64,000 nucleotides of DNA from Blastochloris viridis (GCF_001402875.1 NZ_CP012946.1:2768001-2832000); one strand, 5' to 3'. Positions 47,192-58,081 are shown, counted from the first letter of the stretch. Numbers and translations are program-made. Notes: generated from the sequence alone by a model not told the origin.

Positions 47192-47517
47192 CGCTTCGTC
47201 CTCCCGTTCCCCGTCGCCGCGCCGGCGGGCTTGAGGACCGCCGGCAGCTCCGGCTCGCGCTCGATCAGATCGGCGAACAGGTGCTCGAACGCTCGGCCCT
47301 CCAGCGCGGCAGCGACGCCGGCCAGGGCATCGTCGATCTGCCGCGCCTCCGCCTCGCCCAGCACCCGCACTGCGGTGCCGTTGTGCACCAGCACGCTGGT
47401 GCCAACCGGCTGCGGGCCGACCAGCAGCAGCGAGACGCGCTCGCTCGCGCCGCCGCGCTCGCACGTCGCGGCGAAGTCGTCGCCCGCCACCACCCGCATG
47501 GGAAACCCGACGCACAT
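47188..47517 (-). CDS. hupF: HypC-like chaperone HupF
   Basis: A product of 109 residues that begins MCVGFPMRVV, with the Cys2 that defines the HypC/HupF family. It has GTSVLVHNGTAVRVLGEAEARQIDDAL and a C-terminal extension longer than HypC. HupF protects the large subunit during maturation in oxygen. The frame is open upstream into hupD, but only ATG 47517 gives the N-terminal Cys. Confidence 0.92.
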   Translation of the reverse strand: MCVGFPMRVVAGDDFAATCERGGASERVSLLLVGPQPVGTSVLVHNGTAVRVLGEAEARQIDDALAGVAAALEGRAFEHLFADLIEREPELPAVLKPAGAATGNGRTKR

Positions 47518-47527
47518 CGCCCTCACC

Positions 47528-48115
47528 TCACCCGGCATGGCTGCGTTCGAACGCAGCGAGGCCAATGTCGTGGCCGAGCAGACCCTCGACCGGCATCGCA
47601 CGCTCGGCGACCGCGACGCCCCAGCCGGCCAGGATGTCCCGCGCCGCTGCCAGCGCCGGCGCGATGGCAGCGCGCACCGGCGCGGTGAGCGGTCCGCCCC
47701 AGTTCTCCAGGTCGAGCGGCTGGCAGCCGACCAGCGCAAGGCGCGCGGGATAGCGGCCGAGCAGGTCCGCCGCGCTCAGCACCTCCTGGAAGCCGGTCTG
47801 GTGCAGGCTCATCTTCTTGGCGCCGGTGAACTTCGGCACCTCGCAGCCCTGCACCACCTTCAGCGTGCCGGGCTCGAGCCCGTAATCGATGGCGTCGAAC
47901 ACCAGAAGCTGGTCGGCGGCCTCGACGAACTCGACGAGGTAGAGCCCCTGGGTGCCGCCATCGAGCACGGTGACGTCCGCCGGCAGTTCGAAAGCGCGGT
48001 GGAATGCCTCCACCGCCCGCACCCCGAACGCCTCGTCGCCCCACAGAATGTTGCCGATGCCGAGCACCAGGGTGCGCGCCCGGCCGCCGGCGTCGAGGTC
48101 AATCGCGGAAGTCAT
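47528..48115 (-). CDS. hupD: Hydrogenase maturation endopeptidase HupD
   Basis: A product of 195 residues of the HybD/HycI protease family. The nickel-recognising residues are present: Glu in GNILWGDEAFGVRAVE, Asp in DAIDYG, and His in HQTGF. It removes the C-terminal 15 residues of HupL after nickel insertion. The ATG at 48115 is preferred; a GTG at 48127 is also in frame. It overlaps the hupC stop slightly. Confidence 0.93.
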   Translation of the reverse strand: MTSAIDLDAGGRARTLVLGIGNILWGDEAFGVRAVEAFHRAFELPADVTVLDGGTQGLYLVEFVEAADQLLVFDAIDYGLEPGTLKVVQGCEVPKFTGAKKMSLHQTGFQEVLSAADLLGRYPARLALVGCQPLDLENWGGPLTAPVRAAIAPALAAARDILAGWGVAVAERAMPVEGLLGHDIGLAAFERSHAG

Positions 48116-48887
48116 CGCGGAACACACGTTCGCCCGACACGATCGAGGAGATCATGCTCTGACGCGACAGGATATCCTCGCGCACCGCGGCATAGACGTG
48201 GACGAGGAAGAAGATCACGATCGACCACATGCCGAGATGGTGCCAAGTGTGGACGTCCTGCGAGTTCGGCCAGATGTCGAACACCCAGCCGAACGCCTTG
48301 GCCTGCCAGGAATCGGCACCGGTGCCCTGCGAATAGAGCGCAAAGCCGGTCGTGATCATGAACGCCAGCACGATCATGTAGGTGAACATCGCGGCGTGGC
48401 CGAGCGGGTTGTGGCCGACGTATTTCTTGGGGTCGCGCACCAGGAAGAGATACCACTTCAGCTCGTTGAGGAGCCCCCACCACCACAGCCGGCTCCACAC
48501 CGGCAAGACCCAGACCTGGCGGGAATAGCGGTTGCCGACGAACGCCCAGTAGAGCCGGAACACAAAGCCCACCGCGAGCACGTAGCCGGCGGAAAAATGG
48601 GCGAAGCGGATATAGCCCATCAGGAAATGGTCGCTCGCTTCGCCCGACAGCGTCGGCGGCGGCGAACCAATGAAATAGCCGCTGACGCACAGCACCACCA
48701 GCAACAGCGCGGTGATCCAGTGCCACAGCCGAACCGGCGCCTGATAGACATAGACCGTCTGGCGGCGGGAGGCGCGCTCGCCGCGGCTGTCGATTGCACC
48801 CTGCAACGTCGACACCCGCATCACCGGGGCGCTGCCGTTCGCCTCGCCATTGCGAAGAGTGACGTTCAGGTCGCTGACTTGCGTCAT
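48099..48887 (-). CDS. hupC: Hydrogenase b-type cytochrome subunit HupC
   Basis: A product of 262 residues with four membrane helices: HWITALLLVVLCVSGYFIG, FAHFSAGYVLAVGFVFRLYWAFVG, MFTYMIVLAFMITTGFALY and HLGMWSIVIFFLVHVYAAVREDI. Conserved His residues in the first, second and fourth helices are the haem ligands. It anchors HupSL to the inner membrane and passes electrons to quinone. It has an N-terminal extension of about 50 residues. ATG 48887 has GAGGGGG upstream. Confidence 0.95.
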   Translation of the reverse strand: MTQVSDLNVTLRNGEANGSAPVMRVSTLQGAIDSRGERASRRQTVYVYQAPVRLWHWITALLLVVLCVSGYFIGSPPPTLSGEASDHFLMGYIRFAHFSAGYVLAVGFVFRLYWAFVGNRYSRQVWVLPVWSRLWWWGLLNELKWYLFLVRDPKKYVGHNPLGHAAMFTYMIVLAFMITTGFALYSQGTGADSWQAKAFGWVFDIWPNSQDVHTWHHLGMWSIVIFFLVHVYAAVREDILSRQSMISSIVSGERVFRDDFRD

Positions 48888-48942
48888 GGGTTCCCCCTCC
48901 GACACCAATGATCCGTTGCGCAGCGACGCGCGAGGCGGCGCG

Positions 48943-50733
48943 TCAACGGACGGTGACCCTCGCCATTTCCTGGCCATCCTCGCTCATCACGTGGGTCGAG
49001 CAGGCCAGGCACGGGTCGAACGAATGCAGCGTGCGGATGATCTCGAGCGGCTGATTGGGATCGGCCACCTTGGTGTCGAGCAGCGCCGCCTCGAACGCGC
49101 CGATGTTGCCGCTCGGGTCGCGCGGGCTGCCGTTCCAGGTGGTCGGCACCACGCACTGGTAGTTGTCGATCTTGGTGTCCTTGATGCGGATCCAGTGCGC
49201 CAAGGCGCCGCGCGGCGCCTCGGTGAAGCCGGCCCCCTTGGCCTCCTTCGGCCAGGTCTTGGGGTCCCACATTTCGACATTGGCGGTGTCGAGGCTGCCG
49301 GCCTTGATCGAGGCGATCAGCTTGTCCTGGAAATAGCGCAGCTTGTGCGCCGCCCATTGGCATTCCAGGCCCCGCGCGGCGGTACGGCCGAGCGTCGAAA
49401 ACAGCGCGGTAAGCGGCAGGCCGAGGTCGGTGAGCAACTTGTCGGCCGGCTCCTTGAACTCGGGCTTGCCTTGCGCGTAGCCGATGACGTAGCGCGCCAG
49501 CGGCCCGACCTCGACGGCGTGGCCTCTCCAGCGCGGCGCCTTGAGCCAGGAATATTTCGCGCCCTCGTCGACCGCGGCGATATTGGTCTTGGTGCCCTTG
49601 GCGTTGGGGCCGAGCTGAAAGTTCGGCTCGGTGACGCCGTCATAGGGGTGCAGGCCCCGCGTCTCGTCGGGGTACTTGTACCAGGAGTGGGTGACGAACT
49701 CCTGGATCTGGTCGGGGGCGTGGAGATCGACCGGGTGAATCTCCTTGAGGTTGCCGCCGATGATGACGCCGCGCGGCAGAAGGAGGCTGTTGTCGGAATA
49801 GTCGTTGGCGTGCTCCGGAATGTCGCCGTACGACATCACCGCCTGCGACGACAGCCCGCCGCCATAGAGCCAGTCCTTGTAGAACGAGGCGATGGCGGCA
49901 AGGTCGGGCAGATAGACCTGCTCGATGAATTCGAGCGCGCGGTCGATGATCGAGGACACCAAATTGAGCCGCTCGATATTGACCGCGCCGACCGCGCCGG
50001 TGCCGTCGACATTGATGGCGCTGGCGACACCGCCGACCAGCCAGTTGGGGTGCGGGTTCTTGCCGCCATAAATGGTGTGGATCTTGACGATTTCCTTCTG
50101 GAAATCGAGCGCCTCCAGATAGTGCGCCACCGCCATCAAATTAGCTTCCGGCGGCAGCTTGTAGGCCGGGTGGCCCCAATAGCCGTTCTTGAACGGGCCG
50201 AGCTGGCCGGATTCCACGAACTTGGTGAGGCGGATCTGCAGGTCCTTGAAATAGCCCGGCGAGGACAGCGGCCAGTTCGAGATCGACTGCGCCAGCGCGG
50301 ACGTCGCCTTGGGATCGGCCTTGAGCGCCGACACCACGTCGACCCAATCCAGCGCATGCAGATGGTAGAAGTGCACGAGGTGGTCATGCACGTACAGCGC
50401 CGTCTGCATGATGTTGCGGATGGTGTTGGCGTTCTCCGGAATGGCGATGCCAAGCGCGTTCTCCACCGCGCGCACCGAGGTCAGCGCGTGGGTGCCGGTG
50501 CACACGCCGCAGATGCGCTGGGTGAAGGCCCAGGCGTCGCGCGGGTCGCGCCCTTTCAAGATCACCTCGATGCCGCGCCACATCGTGCCGGTGGAGACGG
50601 CGTTGCGGATGATGTTCTGGTCGTCGATGTTGACCTCGACGCGCAGGTGGCCCTCGATGCGGGTGACCGGATCGACCACGATGCGCTTGCCGGCGGTGTC
50701 GAGGGTGAAGCCGTTCGGTGTCTGGATGCCCAT
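48943..50733 (-). CDS. hupL: [NiFe] hydrogenase large subunit HupL
   Basis: A product of 596 residues. The four Ni-Fe ligands are C75/C78 ([12 protein letters not shown]) and C575/C578 ([10 protein letters not shown]). After H581, the 15 residues [15 protein letters not shown] form the tail removed by HupD. Other blocks are [14 protein letters not shown] and [11 protein letters not shown]. With HupS it oxidises H2 at the periplasmic face and feeds electrons to the quinone pool through HupC. ATG 50733 has GAGGGG upstream. Confidence 0.97.
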   Translation of the reverse strand: MGIQTPNGFTLDTAGKRIVVDPVTRIEGHLRVEVNIDDQNIIRNAVSTGTMWRGIEVILKGRDPRDAWAFTQRICGVCTGTHALTSVRAVENALGIAIPENANTIRNIMQTALYVHDHLVHFYHLHALDWVDVVSALKADPKATSALAQSISNWPLSSPGYFKDLQIRLTKFVESGQLGPFKNGYWGHPAYKLPPEANLMAVAHYLEALDFQKEIVKIHTIYGGKNPHPNWLVGGVASAINVDGTGAVGAVNIERLNLVSSIIDRALEFIEQVYLPDLAAIASFYKDWLYGGGLSSQAVMSYGDIPEHANDYSDNSLLLPRGVIIGGNLKEIHPVDLHAPDQIQEFVTHSWYKYPDETRGLHPYDGVTEPNFQLGPNAKGTKTNIAAVDEGAKYSWLKAPRWRGHAVEVGPLARYVIGYAQGKPEFKEPADKLLTDLGLPLTALFSTLGRTAARGLECQWAAHKLRYFQDKLIASIKAGSLDTANVEMWDPKTWPKEAKGAGFTEAPRGALAHWIRIKDTKIDNYQCVVPTTWNGSPRDPSGNIGAFEAALLDTKVADPNQPLEIIRTLHSFDPCLACSTHVMSEDGQEMARVTVR

Positions 50734-50748
50734 GATGCTTCCCCTCGC

Positions 50749-51876
50749 TCAGCGTGCGTCAGTATCGAACGTGCGCGGCGGCGCGTCGTCGGGCGCCTTC
50801 GGCGGGCCGGCCTTGGTGGTGAGACGGCGGACGGCGGTGATGCCGGCGTGCACGGCAATGCCGGCGCCAACGGCACCGGCCGCGATCAGTCCGACCTGGT
50901 CGGCATTGGCCTCGACGCCGAACGCACTGATGTTGGTCAGCCGGTCATAAAACGAGCCCTTGTCCCAGAACCCGTCCTCCGAACAGCCGATGCAACCGTG
51001 GCCGGACTGGACCGGCCACGACACCCCGCCGTTCCAGCGAGTGGTGGAGCAGGCATTGTAGGTGGTCGGGCCCTTGCAGCCGACCTTGTAGAGGCAATAG
51101 CCCTTGCGCGCGCCGTCGTCGTCGAAGGCCTCGACGAACTGGCCGGCGTCGAAGTGCGGCCGGCGGTAGCATTTGTCGTGGATGCGCTGCGAGTAGAACA
51201 TCTTCGGCCGGCCCTGGCGGTCGAGCTCGGGCAATTTGCCGAAGGTGAGGATGTAGGTGACGACGCCGGTCATCACCTCGGCGATCGGCGGGCAGCCCGG
51301 CACCTTGATGATCGGCTTGTTCCTGATCACCTTGTCGATCGACACCGCGTGGGTGGGGTTGGGCTTGGCGGCCTGCACGCAGCCCCACGAGGCGCACGAG
51401 CCCCAGGCGATCACCGCCATGGCGTCGTTCGCCATTTCCGTCAGCTTCTCGACGAACGGCCGGCCGCCGTCGATGCAGAACATGCCGTCCTCGTTGAGCG
51501 GCGGGTTGCCCTCGACGGCGAGGATGAACTGGCCCTTATAGTTCTGCCGGGTCTCCTGCAGGATGGCTTCGGCCTGATGTCCGGCGGCCGCCATGATGGT
51601 GTCGTCGTAGTCGAGCGAGAGCATCGACAGCACGACGTCCTTCACCAGCGGATGGGCGGAGCGGATGAAGCTCTCCGAGCAGCAGGTGCATTCCAGCCCG
51701 TGCATCCAGATCACCGGCACCCGCGGCTTGGTTTCCAGCGCGTGCGCCATGGTGACGGCGCCGGACTGACCGAGACCGAGGCTGGCCGCCGTCAGGGTGC
51801 AGAACTTCACGAAGCTTCGTCGCGAAATCCCCTGACGGCGGATGACCTCGTAAAACGTCTCGACGTTGGCACCCAT
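50749..51876 (-). CDS. hupS: [NiFe] hydrogenase small subunit HupS
   Basis: A product of 375 residues with a Tat signal (SRRSFVKFC, residues 18-26, then a hydrophobic region ending near AHA). The Fe-S ligands lie in [37 protein letters not shown], and the later [36 protein letters not shown] and GHGCIGC. A C-terminal helix ([22 protein letters not shown]) anchors it in the membrane. It carries electrons from the Ni-Fe site to HupC. First gene of the operon, about 50 bp from the sigma-54 promoter. Confidence 0.97.
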   Translation of the reverse strand: MGANVETFYEVIRRQGISRRSFVKFCTLTAASLGLGQSGAVTMAHALETKPRVPVIWMHGLECTCCSESFIRSAHPLVKDVVLSMLSLDYDDTIMAAAGHQAEAILQETRQNYKGQFILAVEGNPPLNEDGMFCIDGGRPFVEKLTEMANDAMAVIAWGSCASWGCVQAAKPNPTHAVSIDKVIRNKPIIKVPGCPPIAEVMTGVVTYILTFGKLPELDRQGRPKMFYSQRIHDKCYRRPHFDAGQFVEAFDDDGARKGYCLYKVGCKGPTTYNACSTTRWNGGVSWPVQSGHGCIGCSEDGFWDKGSFYDRLTNISAFGVEANADQVGLIAAGAVGAGIAVHAGITAVRRLTTKAGPPKAPDDAPPRTFDTDAR

Positions 51877-51937
51877 GGTCGTTCCCCCGAGAAGTGGCTG
51901 CCTGCCGTTCTTGCCGCGGCATGGCTGGCACCATGAC

Positions 51938-51953
51938 CGCAAGAACCGGGCCA
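51938..51953 (-). promoter_or_regulatory. Sigma-54 (-24/-12) promoter of hupS
   Basis: The minus strand reads TGGCCCGGTTCTTGCG, matching the consensus TGGCAC-N5-TTGC with exact spacing. It lies about 60 bp upstream of the hupS ATG. This is the promoter class driven by HoxA/HupR, which is encoded at the other end of the operon. Confidence 0.75.
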
Positions 51954-51983
51954 TGTCGGAGATCGCACCGGCCATGTCGGCGC

Positions 51984-51994
51984 TTGATCAGCAA
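51984..51994. promoter_or_regulatory. Candidate HupR/HoxA binding site
   Basis: TTG-ATCAG-CAA matches the TTG-N5-CAA palindrome bound by HupR in Rhodobacter capsulatus. It lies about 30 bp upstream of the -24 element, closer than in that organism. Confidence 0.4.
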
Positions 51995-52164
51995 ACAGAA
52001 TAAGTTGCGCTGTCCGTCGCCACCCTCCTGCCCGCGCTGCTGCCGGGCGGCAGTGCCAGGATGCTGACCACCTGCGATAAGCTTCTTTCCGGAGGCCTCT
52101 TCGCTCTCGGCCGGTCGGCGCACGCCAAATGGCCGACTTGCCGGCGGACAATTGGTTCTTTCAG

Positions 52165-53283
52165 TCAAGTGCTCCGCTGCGCGAACGAACGCAGCAGCCG
52201 TGACGCAGCCCCGAACATGCCCCCGCCTAAAGCTGGCCGCGGACCGCTCGGCCGCGGGCTGGTCTGCCCGGCCGGCTCCGGCCGCCGCGGTCCCCGGCTC
52301 TCGAGGAGGCCGAAGAACCTGGCGATGTGGAGGCTCGAATCGATGCCGACGTCGAGCAGGAACGGGCCGGCCACGCCGTGCGGCTCGGCCACGCCCGCGA
52401 TCGCCAGCGGCGTGCCATGGGCCATGCCCTCGACCATGATTTGCTCGATCACCACCCCGCCGCCGGCGCCGCGCCAGAGGCGACGCGGCTGGCCGTCGAG
52501 GCGGTCGGCCTCGCTTGGCGTCTCCGGCAGACCGTGGAGATCGGTCCACTGCTTGACGATCTCGCCGGCATTGACCGGCGTCACCACGGTGTCGGCGTCG
52601 CCGTGCCACACTGAAACGCGCGGCCACGGCCCACGGCAGCGGGACGCCGCCCGCACCAGGTCGCCCCACGCTCGTGCCGGGCGGGTCCGCCCGGGATTCA
52701 TCGCCTCCAGCGCCTGCTGCACGCCGTTGGCACAGCCGAACGGCACGCCGGCGATAATGGCGCCGGCGGCAAACACCTCCGGATAGATCGCCAGCATCAC
52801 GTTGGTCATGGCGCCGCCGGCGGACAGGCCGGTGACAAACACGCGACGGCGGTCGAGCGCCGGGTAATCGATCAGCACGCGCGCCACCGCCTGACGGATC
52901 GAGGCCGCCTCGCCGCGGTCGCGCCCGGTGTCGCCGGGCCGGAACCAGTTGAAGCACAGGCGCGGATTGTTGAAGCGGGTCTGCTCGGGCAGCAGCAGCG
53001 CAAAGCCGTAGCGATCCGCCAAGGTTGCCCAGCCGGCGCCGCGATCGTAGCCGGCCGCGGTCTGGATGCAGCCGTGCAGCACCACCACCAGGCCGGCCTG
53101 CGGCGACAGGCGGCCGGGCAGGTGGAGATACATCCGCAGCCGGCCCGGATTGGTGCCGAAGTCCCGGATCGCGACCAGCCGGCCGGCCGGCATCACCGGG
53201 TGTGCCGCAGCGGCGGGCTTGCTTTTCTGACGCCGCAGCCCGAACAGCCGTGCCGTCAAAGCCTGCAGTCCACGGAGCGGCAT
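52165..53283 (-). CDS. PHB depolymerase family esterase
   Basis: A product of 372 residues. The fold begins RLVAIRDFGTNPGRLRMYLHLPGRLSPQAGLVVVLHGCIQTAAGYD, typical of the PHB-depolymerase esterase family (LpqC-like). The nucleophile box is VTGLSAGGAMTNVMLAIYPEVFAAGAIIAGVPFGCAN; Asp in WHGDADTVV and a His in VEGMAHGTP complete a plausible triad. No signal peptide is evident at the basic N-terminus. It should hydrolyse polyhydroxyalkanoate oligomers or aryl esters. ATG 53283 has GGAG upstream; an earlier ATG is possible. Confidence 0.85.
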   Translation of the reverse strand: MPLRGLQALTARLFGLRRQKSKPAAAAHPVMPAGRLVAIRDFGTNPGRLRMYLHLPGRLSPQAGLVVVLHGCIQTAAGYDRGAGWATLADRYGFALLLPEQTRFNNPRLCFNWFRPGDTGRDRGEAASIRQAVARVLIDYPALDRRRVFVTGLSAGGAMTNVMLAIYPEVFAAGAIIAGVPFGCANGVQQALEAMNPGRTRPARAWGDLVRAASRCRGPWPRVSVWHGDADTVVTPVNAGEIVKQWTDLHGLPETPSEADRLDGQPRRLWRGAGGGVVIEQIMVEGMAHGTPLAIAGVAEPHGVAGPFLLDVGIDSSLHIARFFGLLESRGPRRPEPAGQTSPRPSGPRPALGGGMFGAASRLLRSFAQRST

Positions 53284-53346
53284 CGTCCATCTCCTGTCAC
53301 TCAAGCGAAGGCAACGGCGCAGCTTCAGAATGGTTGCACGGCAGCA

Positions 53347-53370
53347 TGACGGGGCGGCGGCCGCCCGTCA
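53347..53370 (-). terminator. Hairpin after the ABC/SLOG operon
   Basis: TGACGGG (53347-53353) and CCCGTCA (53364-53370) pair around a GC-rich loop, two bases after the stop of the last operon gene. No T-run follows. Confidence 0.4.
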
Positions 53371-53372
53371 GT

Positions 53373-53924
53373 TCACGCCGCCGCCAGCAGGCCGGCCAGC
53401 GCGCGGGCCAGATCGTCGACGCCGCCGAGCTGGATCACGCCTTCGACCTCGGCCGCGCCCGCCAGCCCGTACACCGGCTTGTCGAAGCGCAGCCCCAGCG
53501 CGATCTCCGACAGGGTGCCATTGGAATTGCCAATGGCAACCAGGCAGTAGGCCGCGCGGGCGATGACGGCGTTGCGCATCTCGCCCAGCCCGGTGGCGAT
53601 CGGCACCGCGATGTACGGATTGGCCGAGGCGGGGTCGTCGCCCGGCAAAACGCCGACGGTCAGCCCGCCGGCGCGGGAGGCGCCACGGGCGGCGGCTTCC
53701 ATCACGCCGGAACGGCCGCCGCAGATCAGGACGAGGCCGCTGCGGCCGATCAGGGCGCCGACCTCCTCGGCCAGCGCAAGCAGGGCCGGGTCGACCTCCC
53801 GCGGCCCGATCACCGCGATCGGCACCTGCAGCGGCTGCGGACCGCGGGTCTGGTGCCAGATCAGGTAGGCTTCCGGCGCCAGCACCGGGCTCGGCGGCGC
53901 CTCGGTCGTGGTCTCAACGGTCAT
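53373..53924 (-). CDS. TIGR00725-type SLOG-fold protein (paralogue 1)
   Basis: A product of 183 residues with a Rossmann-like LOG/SLOG fold: PIAVIGPREVDPALLALAEEVG, LICGGRSGVMEAAARGA, then GNSNGTLSEIALGLRFDKPVYGL in place of the usual PGGxGTxxE motif. The nucleotide-binding Glu is kept. LOG proteins remove ribose 5-phosphate from modified AMP, but this subgroup has no proven reaction. Its start overlaps the stop of the ABC permease gene by 11 bases, so it belongs to that operon. A paralogue opens the same operon (58170-58811). Confidence 0.8.
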   Translation of the reverse strand: MTVETTTEAPPSPVLAPEAYLIWHQTRGPQPLQVPIAVIGPREVDPALLALAEEVGALIGRSGLVLICGGRSGVMEAAARGASRAGGLTVGVLPGDDPASANPYIAVPIATGLGEMRNAVIARAAYCLVAIGNSNGTLSEIALGLRFDKPVYGLAGAAEVEGVIQLGGVDDLARALAGLLAAA

Positions 53925-54756
53925 CGACGGTCTCCTGCCGGCGGGCGACGACGACTTCGCCGACGCTCATGGCCGCGGTGCACAGCGCGGTCAGCACCAG
54001 CGCCAGCGCCGCAGCGAGGGGAAAATCGGTGCCGGCATCCGACACCAGCGTGAACAGCTGCAATGGCAGGATGTTGACCTGGCTGCCGACCAGGGCGAGC
54101 GCGGTGCCATAGGCGCCGAACGCAACCGCCACCACCAGACAGAACGCCGCCAGCGCGGTCGGCAGCACCTGCGGCACCAGCACGTCGGCGATGGCGCGCC
54201 AGCGGCCGGCGCCGAGCGACTCCGCCGCGGCGAGTTGCACGCGGTCGAAGTTCGCGAACACCGGCAGCATCAGCATCACCACGCGGGGAATGAGATAATA
54301 AGAATAGACGAGCGCAAGGCCGGTCGGCGAATAGACTAAGCTGGCGAACCACGCCGGGTCGACGCCGAACAGCCGCTCCAGCGACAGCGTGACGAAGCCG
54401 GCGCGCCCGAACGCGAGAATGAAGCCAAACGCGACGACCAGCCCGGAAAAGGTGAGCGGCAGCGCGATCAGGAACAGCAGCGCGGTGCGGGCCGCCGCGT
54501 TCATCTGCGACAGCCGCCAGGCCACCATGAGCCCGCCGGCCAGCGAGATCGCGCCCGCCGCCAGGCCGAGCAGCAGCGAGTTGGCCAGCCCCGGCCAGAA
54601 CAGATCGAGCTGGGCCAGCCGGGCGAACGCTGCCCCGTGGTCGCTGAACGCCTCCCCGCCCACCATCACCAGCGGCAGCAGGAAGAACACGGCGAATATC
54701 GCCGCCCCCGGCGTCCCGAGCGCGAGCAGCCGCGCCACGCGCTGCCATTCACGCAT
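53914..54756 (-). CDS. ABC transporter permease (second)
   Basis: A product of 280 residues with six membrane helices (FAVFFLLPLVMVGGEAF ... LALVLTALCTAAMSV). The binding-protein-dependent permease loop is AAAESLGAGRWRAIADVLVPQVLP (EAA motif). It is one half of the membrane channel, like the PotB/FbpB group. ATG 54756 (MREWQRVARLL) is chosen because a hairpin at 54816-54841 lies in the upstream stretch; a longer start at 54858 would put the hairpin inside the gene. Confidence 0.85.
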   Translation of the reverse strand: MREWQRVARLLALGTPGAAIFAVFFLLPLVMVGGEAFSDHGAAFARLAQLDLFWPGLANSLLLGLAAGAISLAGGLMVAWRLSQMNAAARTALLFLIALPLTFSGLVVAFGFILAFGRAGFVTLSLERLFGVDPAWFASLVYSPTGLALVYSYYLIPRVVMLMLPVFANFDRVQLAAAESLGAGRWRAIADVLVPQVLPTALAAFCLVVAVAFGAYGTALALVGSQVNILPLQLFTLVSDAGTDFPLAAALALVLTALCTAAMSVGEVVVARRQETVDDR

Positions 54757-54815
54757 CCGCGCACCCGCCGTTGACCCAATGACCGGATCGGGCTTCAGCC
54801 GGCCCGCCTCTTCCT

Positions 54816-54841
54816 GAGGCGCGGCCGTCGTGCCGCGCCTC
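54816..54841 (-). terminator. Intra-operon hairpin between binding protein and permease
   Basis: A perfect 10-bp stem, GAGGCGCGGC and GCCGCGCCTC, with a 6-nt loop. Hairpins after binding-protein genes usually lower expression of downstream permease genes or protect the upstream mRNA. Confidence 0.5.
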
Positions 54842-54929
54842 CAAAGATGACCCAGCATCAACCCCCGGCACCCTCACGGTTCGAGGCGGGCGCATCGCGC
54901 CCGTCTTTGCACCACAGCGTCCCGCATCG

Positions 54930-56012
54930 TCACAATGCGACCTTGGCCCAGCCCTGGGTCAAGGTCTGCAGCTGGGCGCCGGCCTTCTCAAGGTCGAGCA
55001 GGGTCGACTTGCTGTGCGTGATCAGCTTGGCCTGCACCGCCTCCGGAATCGCCACGCCGGGCACCGCGGGGGTGACGAAGCCCTCGGCGAACAGCCGCTG
55101 GCCGGCCTCGGAGGTGATGAAGTTGAGCCACAGCTTGCCGGCGTTGGGGTGCGGCGCACCCTTGACCAGGCTGATGGTGTAGGGCGCCGCCACCGTACCC
55201 TCCGCCGGCGAGATCACCTCGACATCATCGCCCATGCCGTCGACGAACTTCGCCCTGAGGCCGTCATTGACGTAGTTGATCCAGATCGGGATCTCGCCCT
55301 TGACGAACTGGGCGTACGGCGTGGTGCCGACCACCCGCAGCACGTTGCCGGCCTTGTGCAGCTCGCCGAGATAGTCGAACCCCGGCTGCAGGTTGTCATA
55401 GGAGCCGCCGTGGGCCAGCACCGCCGCCCAGGTCAGCACCTGGCCGACGCCAGCGGTCCGCGGGTCGAGATAAACGATGGTGCTCTTGAAGTCGGGCTTG
55501 AGCAGGTCCGCCCACGAGGTCGGCACCGTGCTCACCAGCTTCTTGTTGACGATGAACACCACTTCGAGCTGGTGGATGGTGAACCACTCGCCGTTCGGCG
55601 CCTTTGCCGTCTCCGGCAGCCTGTCAAAATTGACAGGCTTGAACGGCGCCAGCAGGCCGCGTTTTTGCGCGTCGATGCCATTGGCGCCGAAATAATAGAT
55701 GGTGTCGATCTGCGGCCGCTTGCGGGTGCGGTCGAGCGCGTTGACGGCGACGCCGGAGCCGACGTCGTTGTAGACCAGCGTGACCTCGGGATAGCGCTGG
55801 CCGAAGGCGCGGAACAGCGCCGCCCAGTTGGCCCAGGTCGGGCCGGTGTTGTTGGACACCGCCATGCCCTCTTTCGCGGCGGCAGCGTAGAGCGCGCGCT
55901 CGCCGGGATAAAGCTCGGGCGTGTCGGCGGACAGCGCCTGCGCGGCGGCGATTTGCGGGGCAAGCGCCAGTCCGGCGCTGCCAAGCAGGAAGGAACGGCG
56001 ATCGAGCGCCAT
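54930..56012 (-). CDS. ABC transporter substrate-binding protein
   Basis: A product of 360 residues. The N-terminus DRRSFLLGSAGLALAPQIAAAQA is a Tat-like or Sec signal. The mature protein follows the PotD/Fbp-type solute-binding pattern: GERALYAAAAKEGMAVSNNTGPTWANWAALFRAFGQRYPEVTLVYNDVGSG, IDTIYYFGANGIDA, and IVNKKLVSTVPTSWADLLKPDFKSTIVYLDP. The ligand is not predictable. Its gene lies downstream of the ATPase gene with a 240-bp gap holding a palindromic repeat. Confidence 0.88.
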   Translation of the reverse strand: MALDRRSFLLGSAGLALAPQIAAAQALSADTPELYPGERALYAAAAKEGMAVSNNTGPTWANWAALFRAFGQRYPEVTLVYNDVGSGVAVNALDRTRKRPQIDTIYYFGANGIDAQKRGLLAPFKPVNFDRLPETAKAPNGEWFTIHQLEVVFIVNKKLVSTVPTSWADLLKPDFKSTIVYLDPRTAGVGQVLTWAAVLAHGGSYDNLQPGFDYLGELHKAGNVLRVVGTTPYAQFVKGEIPIWINYVNDGLRAKFVDGMGDDVEVISPAEGTVAAPYTISLVKGAPHPNAGKLWLNFITSEAGQRLFAEGFVTPAVPGVAIPEAVQAKLITHSKSTLLDLEKAGAQLQTLTQGWAKVAL

Positions 56013-56079
56013 GCGAAGCTCCTGGGCATCGGCGTGACAGTTACGGCCCCCGGCCGATTCGCCGGCAGCCCGTGGTCCG

Positions 56080-56116
56080 TTGCCGAAACCCCTTACCGAT
56101 CAGGGATTTTCGGCAA
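56080..56116. repeat. Palindromic repeat in the ABC operon
   Basis: Arms TTGCCGAAA-C-CCCT and AGGGATTTTCGGCAA pair with little mismatch around TACCGATC. It belongs to the same family as 17714-17754 and 33771-33809. It lies between the ATPase and binding-protein genes. Confidence 0.6.
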
Positions 56117-56252
56117 ATGTGCTTGCGAGATTGAACTCATCTTCCGAAACGCACGCCACCACCGGCCCGCGGCCGCGCCGCGACGTTACCGACCGGGATC
56201 GGCGCCCGATCATATCCGACATCGCCCCCCGGACGGCAAGTCCGGCGTGTCC

Positions 56253-57295
<1,043 letters not shown>

Positions 57296-57299
<4 letters not shown>

Positions 57300-58081
57300 G
57301 ATGTCGCCCCGCCGGCGGCGCTGGTGCCATGCGCGGTGAGCGCGCCGCCGACCGCGGCGGCCAGCGCCAGCGCCAGCAAAATCACGGTGGCGGCGCAGGC
57401 AAAGCCGGTGGCGCCGTAGAACGCCTGCAGCAGCACCACCGGATAGGTGCGGTTGGTGAAGCCGGCGATGAGGTTGGATACCTGGAACTCGCCGATCGAC
57501 AGCGCCGCGACGGTGATGGCGCCGGTGGCCAGGCTGTGGCGCAGCGTCGGCAGCACGATGTCGAAGAAGCGCTGGCCGAACGAGGCGCCGAGCGATTCGG
57601 CGGCGCGTTCGAGTTCGGCGATGCCGAGGTGGCGCAGGTCGGCGACCAGCGCCTGCAACAGATAGGGCAGGCACAGCACGATGTGGCCGCCGATCAGAAC
57701 GCCGGTCGAGCCGAGATAGGGCAGCGTGTCGGAGGAGAACACCAGCATCATGCCGAAGGCGAGCACGATCGGCGGCGCCGCGATCGGCAACAGATAGACG
57801 ATGCGGGCGGCAAGCGTGACGCCGCGGTGCGCCGCCACGGCGATGGCGTAGGCCAGCGGCGCGCCGACCGCGAGCGAGATCGCCACCGTCGCGCCCGCGA
57901 CCGCGAGGCTGGATTCGAAAGCGCGCCGGAAACTGACGTCGCCGACCACATCGAGGTACCATCGCCCGGTCAGGCCACTCGGCAACAGCGTGTTGGACCA
58001 GACCTCCCCGACCGAGCCGATCAGCAGCAATGCGATCGGCAGCAGCAGATAGACCAGATAGAGCAGCGTGACGATGGCCAT
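57296..58081 (-). CDS. ABC transporter permease (first)
   Basis: A product of 261 residues with six membrane helices (MAIVTLLYLVYLLLPIALLLIGSVG ... FACAATVILLALALAAAVGG). The EAA loop is ELERAAESLGASFGQRFFDIVLPTLR. It is the PotC/second-type permease, paired with the permease at 53914. ATG 58081 has GAGG upstream; the long open frame before it is Arg/Ser-rich and non-coding. Confidence 0.88.
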
